This document shows positions 59,816 through 64,000 of a DNA stretch of 64,000 nt, in pieces. The notes beneath the pieces are model-generated. The model did no database searches and was not told the DNA's origin. It was given only the letters and a program-made list of their open reading frames with translations. Source of the stretch: Aldrovandia affinis (Eukaryota; Chordata; Actinopteri; Notacanthiformes; Halosauridae). Position numbers and translations under genes: made by a program. The DNA lies in NCBI GenBank assembly GCA_029706075.1, contig JAINUG010000196.1:829501-893500 (forward strand), read 5' to 3'. The number at the start of each line of letters is the position of its first letter. Position 1 is the stretch's first letter.

Positions 59816-60449
59816 GCGTCATGCAAATGTAGCAGAGTTCAGAGACATAAGTTAGCACATGACTGTCCGTTAAAGAATGTAATGTCACCCCTCACTCTCC
59901 CAACATTAGTGGCTGGCCCGTGGCAGTTTCCATCTTTAATGAAGTTGGATATCGTCCAATATGGGCACAAGATGTATTGCAGTTTCCATCACAACTTAAC
60001 TACTCTGATCTACATAACTATATTGGACCAGGAGATATATGCTTATACTTATGGCATTAAATCTATGTTGCGATTCACTGTATATACGCATCATAGTCAA
60101 CATAATAATTTGTAACTGCCGTTTGCATACATTTTTGGGACGACATATAACAATTCGACTAACATTACTGTTATGGAATTGATGGGGGATAGCAGTGCTT
60201 TTGAGCCTCAAAAGATGGTGACTCTCTGGCATCAACCCTCCATCTGATAAGTAAATAGAGATCATGGATTGGCCATGGATTTACCACATGTGCACAAAGA
60301 AGGCAACAGTTCTCTCTATAATCTATATTAAAGCAATTGCTAATTGTTAAATAACAAATTTAGTTATGTTTATTTTTTTCAATTTTCTCAATCTTGAGCA
60401 TTGAGTTAGACTTAATTTGGGCTCAAATTCGATCATGCACTACATATAG

Positions 60450-60632
60450 CAGGGTTCCTCAAATCTGACCCACAAATCCAAATACGGTCCCAGTTTTCCT
60501 TTCTCTCAGGTAGTTCATTGAACAATTAATGCAATTGATTGGCCAGAGTGTCTTTACACCTGACTCCTGGGTAAAGGAAGGGTGGAATACAGCAGTGCTT
60601 GGCCCATGAGGACCATGATTTGAGGAACCCTG
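60450..60632. mobile_element. 183-bp MITE with 16-bp terminal repeats
   Basis: CAGGGTTCCTCAAATC (60450-60465) and its exact complement GATTTGAGGAACCCTG (60617-60632). CAGGG-type ends suggest hAT. Flanks ACATATAG and ATATATTG give only a weak TSD. Confidence 0.8.
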
Positions 60633-61741
60633 ATATATTGGGTGACCAGATGACGAGTAAAAAAATCAGGACCAAACAGTTTTTGTGCTGTAATTTCATA
60701 TTGAAAAGGCAGAAACATTTCTGACTATGTTGCTTTCCTTTCCTAAATTGCATACATTTGACTGTGTGCAGTGCCCCTGAACGTTACACTGTCTTGTGGG
60801 CGTTTCTAGATATCAAGAAATGCCCATATTAAGAAACGCCCATAGGATGCAGGCTGCTGCCACACATATTTGGCACATATGAGGTACAAACAATGCAATT
60901 CAATAGTCAAAGTTGATCACGTCTGGATTTATTATAGCATGCGTGTGATGAGACTGATAAATGCGCAATTAATTTGAATAGTATCAGTACAAGTTCCAAT
61001 AAATGACAAATTATGAGGAAAGCCTGAAGAGGCGCATGAATATGAATTTCTATGACTAGAATTTCTAATGGTAAGATGTGTCTGTCTTGATCAAAAAGAT
61101 TTATGGTGGGAGTTTCATTTCGGGAGTGATATTCCTTTAAGAGTTGTGCTCCCATTCGCTGCGCTGTCGCTGAAACTTGGGAAGTTAGGCAAGTTGCGTC
61201 CACTGTTTGGATCCTGAAGGAAGTGACGGGACTGAATGAGTAAACCGCGGGGGTAAAAAAAAAAAAAAAAAAACTAAAGAGAAAAACAGAAACTAAAATT
61301 AAAGGCAACGTGTGCTAGAAAGTCTTACAGGAGAGAGAAAGAAATCCACAAACCGTGATGATAATCCGTCCTCGCTAGCTAAAAGAATCCAACTAGTTCC
61401 CTGTAAACAAGGGACGGCAGAGTGATAAACTGAGATTGCAGTCCTTCAACAAACAATACTTCACTTTAGGCGATTCGTTTTTTTCTTGGAATCGAATCTT
61501 TACCTTTAACAGCATGATACCTTTTTCGCGTTGCCGTAAAATAATGGGAGACGTGCAATCACCGGGACTCTACGTTTGCACGGATTTATAGACACAATTC
61601 TCAAACTTTGCTTAGCGAAACGAACCCCATGTAAATTTGCTATTGGTAGTGTCCTGTAGAGTAGTTTTGGAACCGTTGGCTTTCATTCACGAGTTTTCTT
61701 TTTCTAAGTTCGGGTACATTACGTGTTTGCGTTTTTCTGGA
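60633..61741 (+). other. OAF upstream region and likely 5' UTR
   Basis: Upstream sequence of OAF, with a 19-base A run at 61256-61274. Several upstream ATGs precede the chosen start (for example ATGTAA at 61629, immediately followed by a stop). The sequence becomes less AT-rich from about 61540. No clear TATA box or transcription start. Confidence 0.4.
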
Positions 61742-61972
61742 ATGTTTGCGAGGTGGATTTTACCGGTTTCAGTTCGGAATAATCGAGTTATCTTGGCACT
61801 CATACTTTTGATATCGTTCGGCGTTTGCTCAGAGCTGAAGGTGCGAGTTCGTTTAGCCGATGGACAGATAACCGAAGAGACCCTGGAAGCAGACAGCGAA
61901 AGAGATTCCATCACAGTGGAGTTCAAACAAGGGGATGGCACGCTCATTACGTTCGTGGCTGATTTCAAGCAG
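61742..61972 (+). CDS. oaf: Out at first protein homolog, coding exon 1 (3'-partial)
   Basis: 77 codons from ATG 61742 to the donor GTGAGT at 61973. Residues 1-30 form a signal peptide: basic N-region with RNN, then hydrophobic VILALILLISFGVCS. The mature protein starts ELKVRVRLADGQITEETLEA and continues DSERDSITVEF to LITFVADFKQ, which closely matches vertebrate OAF ([20 protein letters not shown]...TADFK). OAF is a secreted, cysteine-containing protein with no well-defined biochemical activity. This is the first in-frame ATG after an upstream stop-free stretch and is placed just before the signal peptide. The exon ends in phase 0, as expected before the next OAF exon, which lies beyond the window. 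Identification is from memory of the family. Confidence 0.92.
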
Positions 61973-62814
61973 GTGAGTTACGTCCATTTAGCTCTTGTGT
62001 TAAGTAACTAGCCAACCTACACATACGACTGGTTCGAGCAATAGTTTTGTGTTTTGGAAATTATTTGGTCGTTGTATTGGCCACAGTTAACCAAGTGCAT
62101 CGTGCGTGGTGCGTCTACAGTCGTTAAGTAGGTTAGTTGTGCTATACGATACATTGTACATAACTGGTAGCTATGTATTAGCTGATGTTTTTGATTACAA
62201 TTTTAACAAGGCGGTTAACGTGACTTTTGAGACTTCCAACACAGCTCCACATCTTGCTAGTGATTCTGAAACGCCACATAAACCATTCGAATGGCATCTG
62301 TTGAGCTAAACCTGATCAAATGTTATATTACTTTTGCCTGTGTCAAGTTGATCAAACACCGTATAGCGTCTTGTCTATATACTTCTGGGTGCACTAAGGT
62401 TACATGGACTCAAATCTCTATGTAGGTGGTATTTATGAGATTTTATTTATCAGTTTTTCTCAAATCCACAAAAACCTAAATTGTGACAGTTCCTCAGCCT
62501 TCAGGAAGTTTAATTGTATGTTGGAGTAGTTTACAGACTGCACTGTCTGCTGGCAAGATGATGGAAACCGTTGGCTAACAAGGCATTGCTCTGTGTGTTC
62601 TGCTTTACGATAACCTTTTTGAGAGTTACTTTAGACAAGGGATGTGCAGCTCCTGTGTTGGACAGGTCAACTGGATTTTGTTGCCACGCTTTCTGTGTAA
62701 TTGCCTCTGGATTAAACCTCAGCCTGAGTGTTACAGTGGCATCCATCCCAGGCATAAAGAAACGTGCAGATGGAGAATATATTAGACATGCCATATTACT
62801 GCACACCTATCCGA

Positions 62815-62915
<101 letters not shown>

Positions 62916-63006
62916 GTAATTGAAAAGTAAGCAGTATTTGAGCCACAGTAGTTCATAGGATCGGAGCTTATCCTATTTCTGTGATGTGCAGTAACTTGAT
63001 CTACAG

Positions 63007-63165
63007 GTAGCTACCCCCTGGAAGACACCAGTCTATCCTAGGTCCTGTACCCTCTATCCGTCTCCAAGCGGGGAGGTAGTGGACTCCGTTTCTAAAGTCT
63101 TTGGTGTGACCCCAGTGGGGGAATTGAACCCACACGAGCCCACTGAACCATGCATGCTGAAGTAC
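63007..63165 (-). repeat. Possible tRNA-derived SINE fragment, inverted
   Basis: On the minus strand, GGTTCAGTGGGCTCGTGTGG followed by B-box-like GGGTTCAATTCCC (near 63135-63118) and a G/A-rich body. Only the head is recognisable. Confidence 0.4.
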
Positions 63166-64000
63166 AGTAGTTACTGTACAGCACAAAATGTTAATCGCAT
63201 GAAAAGCATCCATTCTGTTGGGACGGATAATTGCCTGGGGAGTTCCAGCCGCAGCCCATTTTCCAGTTCCACATGGTATGCCAGTGTTAGTGGTCCAGAC
63301 ATAGGGCATAGCGCTGGCAGAGCACACGCTGGTGTAGGCACCACCGTGCATGCTCGTTCGCAGCACTGCGGCCGCTGCCCTCCGCTTCCTCTCTCTGTAA
63401 ACAGTTTTGTGTTTGTCTGCACACCGTGGTGGGACGCCCGGGACCCCGGCCACTTCCAAAGGTAGTGTATGTGCGGCTCCACTCAGCGGAAAGGCATGCA
63501 TGTGCGATCGCTGCATGCAGAGGAGAGCTGACAGCCAGATGTGGGCGGGTGGACGGGGGGCAGGCTCGGGGAGGGAGGGTTTCTCTGCGGGATGAAATGG
63601 ATATCTCTTCAGCCAGCCGGAGACTTAAGCTTCAGCACCTCTCATGCCTTCCACACCAAGGGGAGATTTTTCCCTGGGTTTAATAATAATATAAATATAT
63701 AAAATCGCATTTCACTGTATTCATGCTGTCTTCCAAAAACCGCCCCCACTGTTATCCCTTTATCCCTGCCATAGAGTCGCCAAGGTTTTCTTGATTTCCT
63801 TTTGCATCGCTTGTCGATTTCTGTTTTGCTAGAATTTGAATCAGTTCTGTTCATTTGTTCTTACTGAGCTATGTGATTTCAGTGTGGGAACACAGTGTCG
63901 CAATCATAAATGGATTGCCGGAGTGAAAGTTTATTGTGATAGTGATAGTTTAACTCAAGCTATCTTCTTTTTTTCTTTTTTTTTTTTTTTTTTTTTTTTT

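Noticed and set aside
63001-63516. 171-codon minus-strand frame
   Set aside because: CpG-rich intron sequence partly overlapping a SINE-like head; no family resemblance, and overlapping frames on the other strand are equally long.

Overview
The window is vertebrate nuclear DNA, almost certainly from a ray-finned fish. It has spliced genes with GT-AG introns, long AT-rich introns, (CA)n/(GT)n microsatellites and many teleost-type transposons (Tc1, hAT and PIF/Harbinger relics, L1- and L2-clade LINEs, tRNA-derived SINEs, solo LTRs). The L2 element and one SINE family end in a stem-loop with a GGATA loop followed by TGTAA-like repeats. This is the 3' tail known from the eel UnaL2/UnaSINE system, so an eel-like (elopomorph) fish is my best guess. 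Related tails occur in other fish, so this is not proof.

Two protein genes are supported, both on the + strand. From 4381 to 17332 lie 16 coding exons of PDE9A, the high-affinity cGMP-specific phosphodiesterase. The reading frame stays open through every junction and gives 472 residues and a stop. The exons for about the first 60 residues lie upstream of the window. A possible 3'-UTR intron joins 17358 to a UTR exon at about 20768-21270. At 61742-61972 is coding exon 1 of OAF (out at first homolog), with a signal peptide; the rest of that gene lies to the right.

Between them, about 21.3-61.7 kb is a gene-poor interval that has collected transposons in layers. Three nests can be read from target-site duplications. 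(1) A Tc1-like element (28009-34175) is split by an L1-like LINE, itself split by a solo LTR (29901-30860, TSD TCTTT). (2) An L2 LINE (36863-42262) is split in its 3' UTR by a solo LTR (39320-42178, TSD CATGT), itself split by a PIF/Harbinger element (40042-41700, TSD TTA). (3) A SINE is split by a solo LTR (42887-43607, TSD GGGAG). Every transposase or reverse transcriptase I could read is dead through frameshift, deletion or loss of a catalytic acid.

The PDE9A introns carry further Tc1, hAT and SINE copies, a 38-40 bp minisatellite with higher-order structure (about 12190-12860), and a near-perfect 123-bp inverted repeat with a 13-nt loop (6103-6361). I found no tRNA/rRNA gene, CRISPR array, operon or prokaryotic feature. 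I did not find a convincing new biological system; the hairpin, the nested insertions and the LINE/SINE tail sharing are the most unusual structures.
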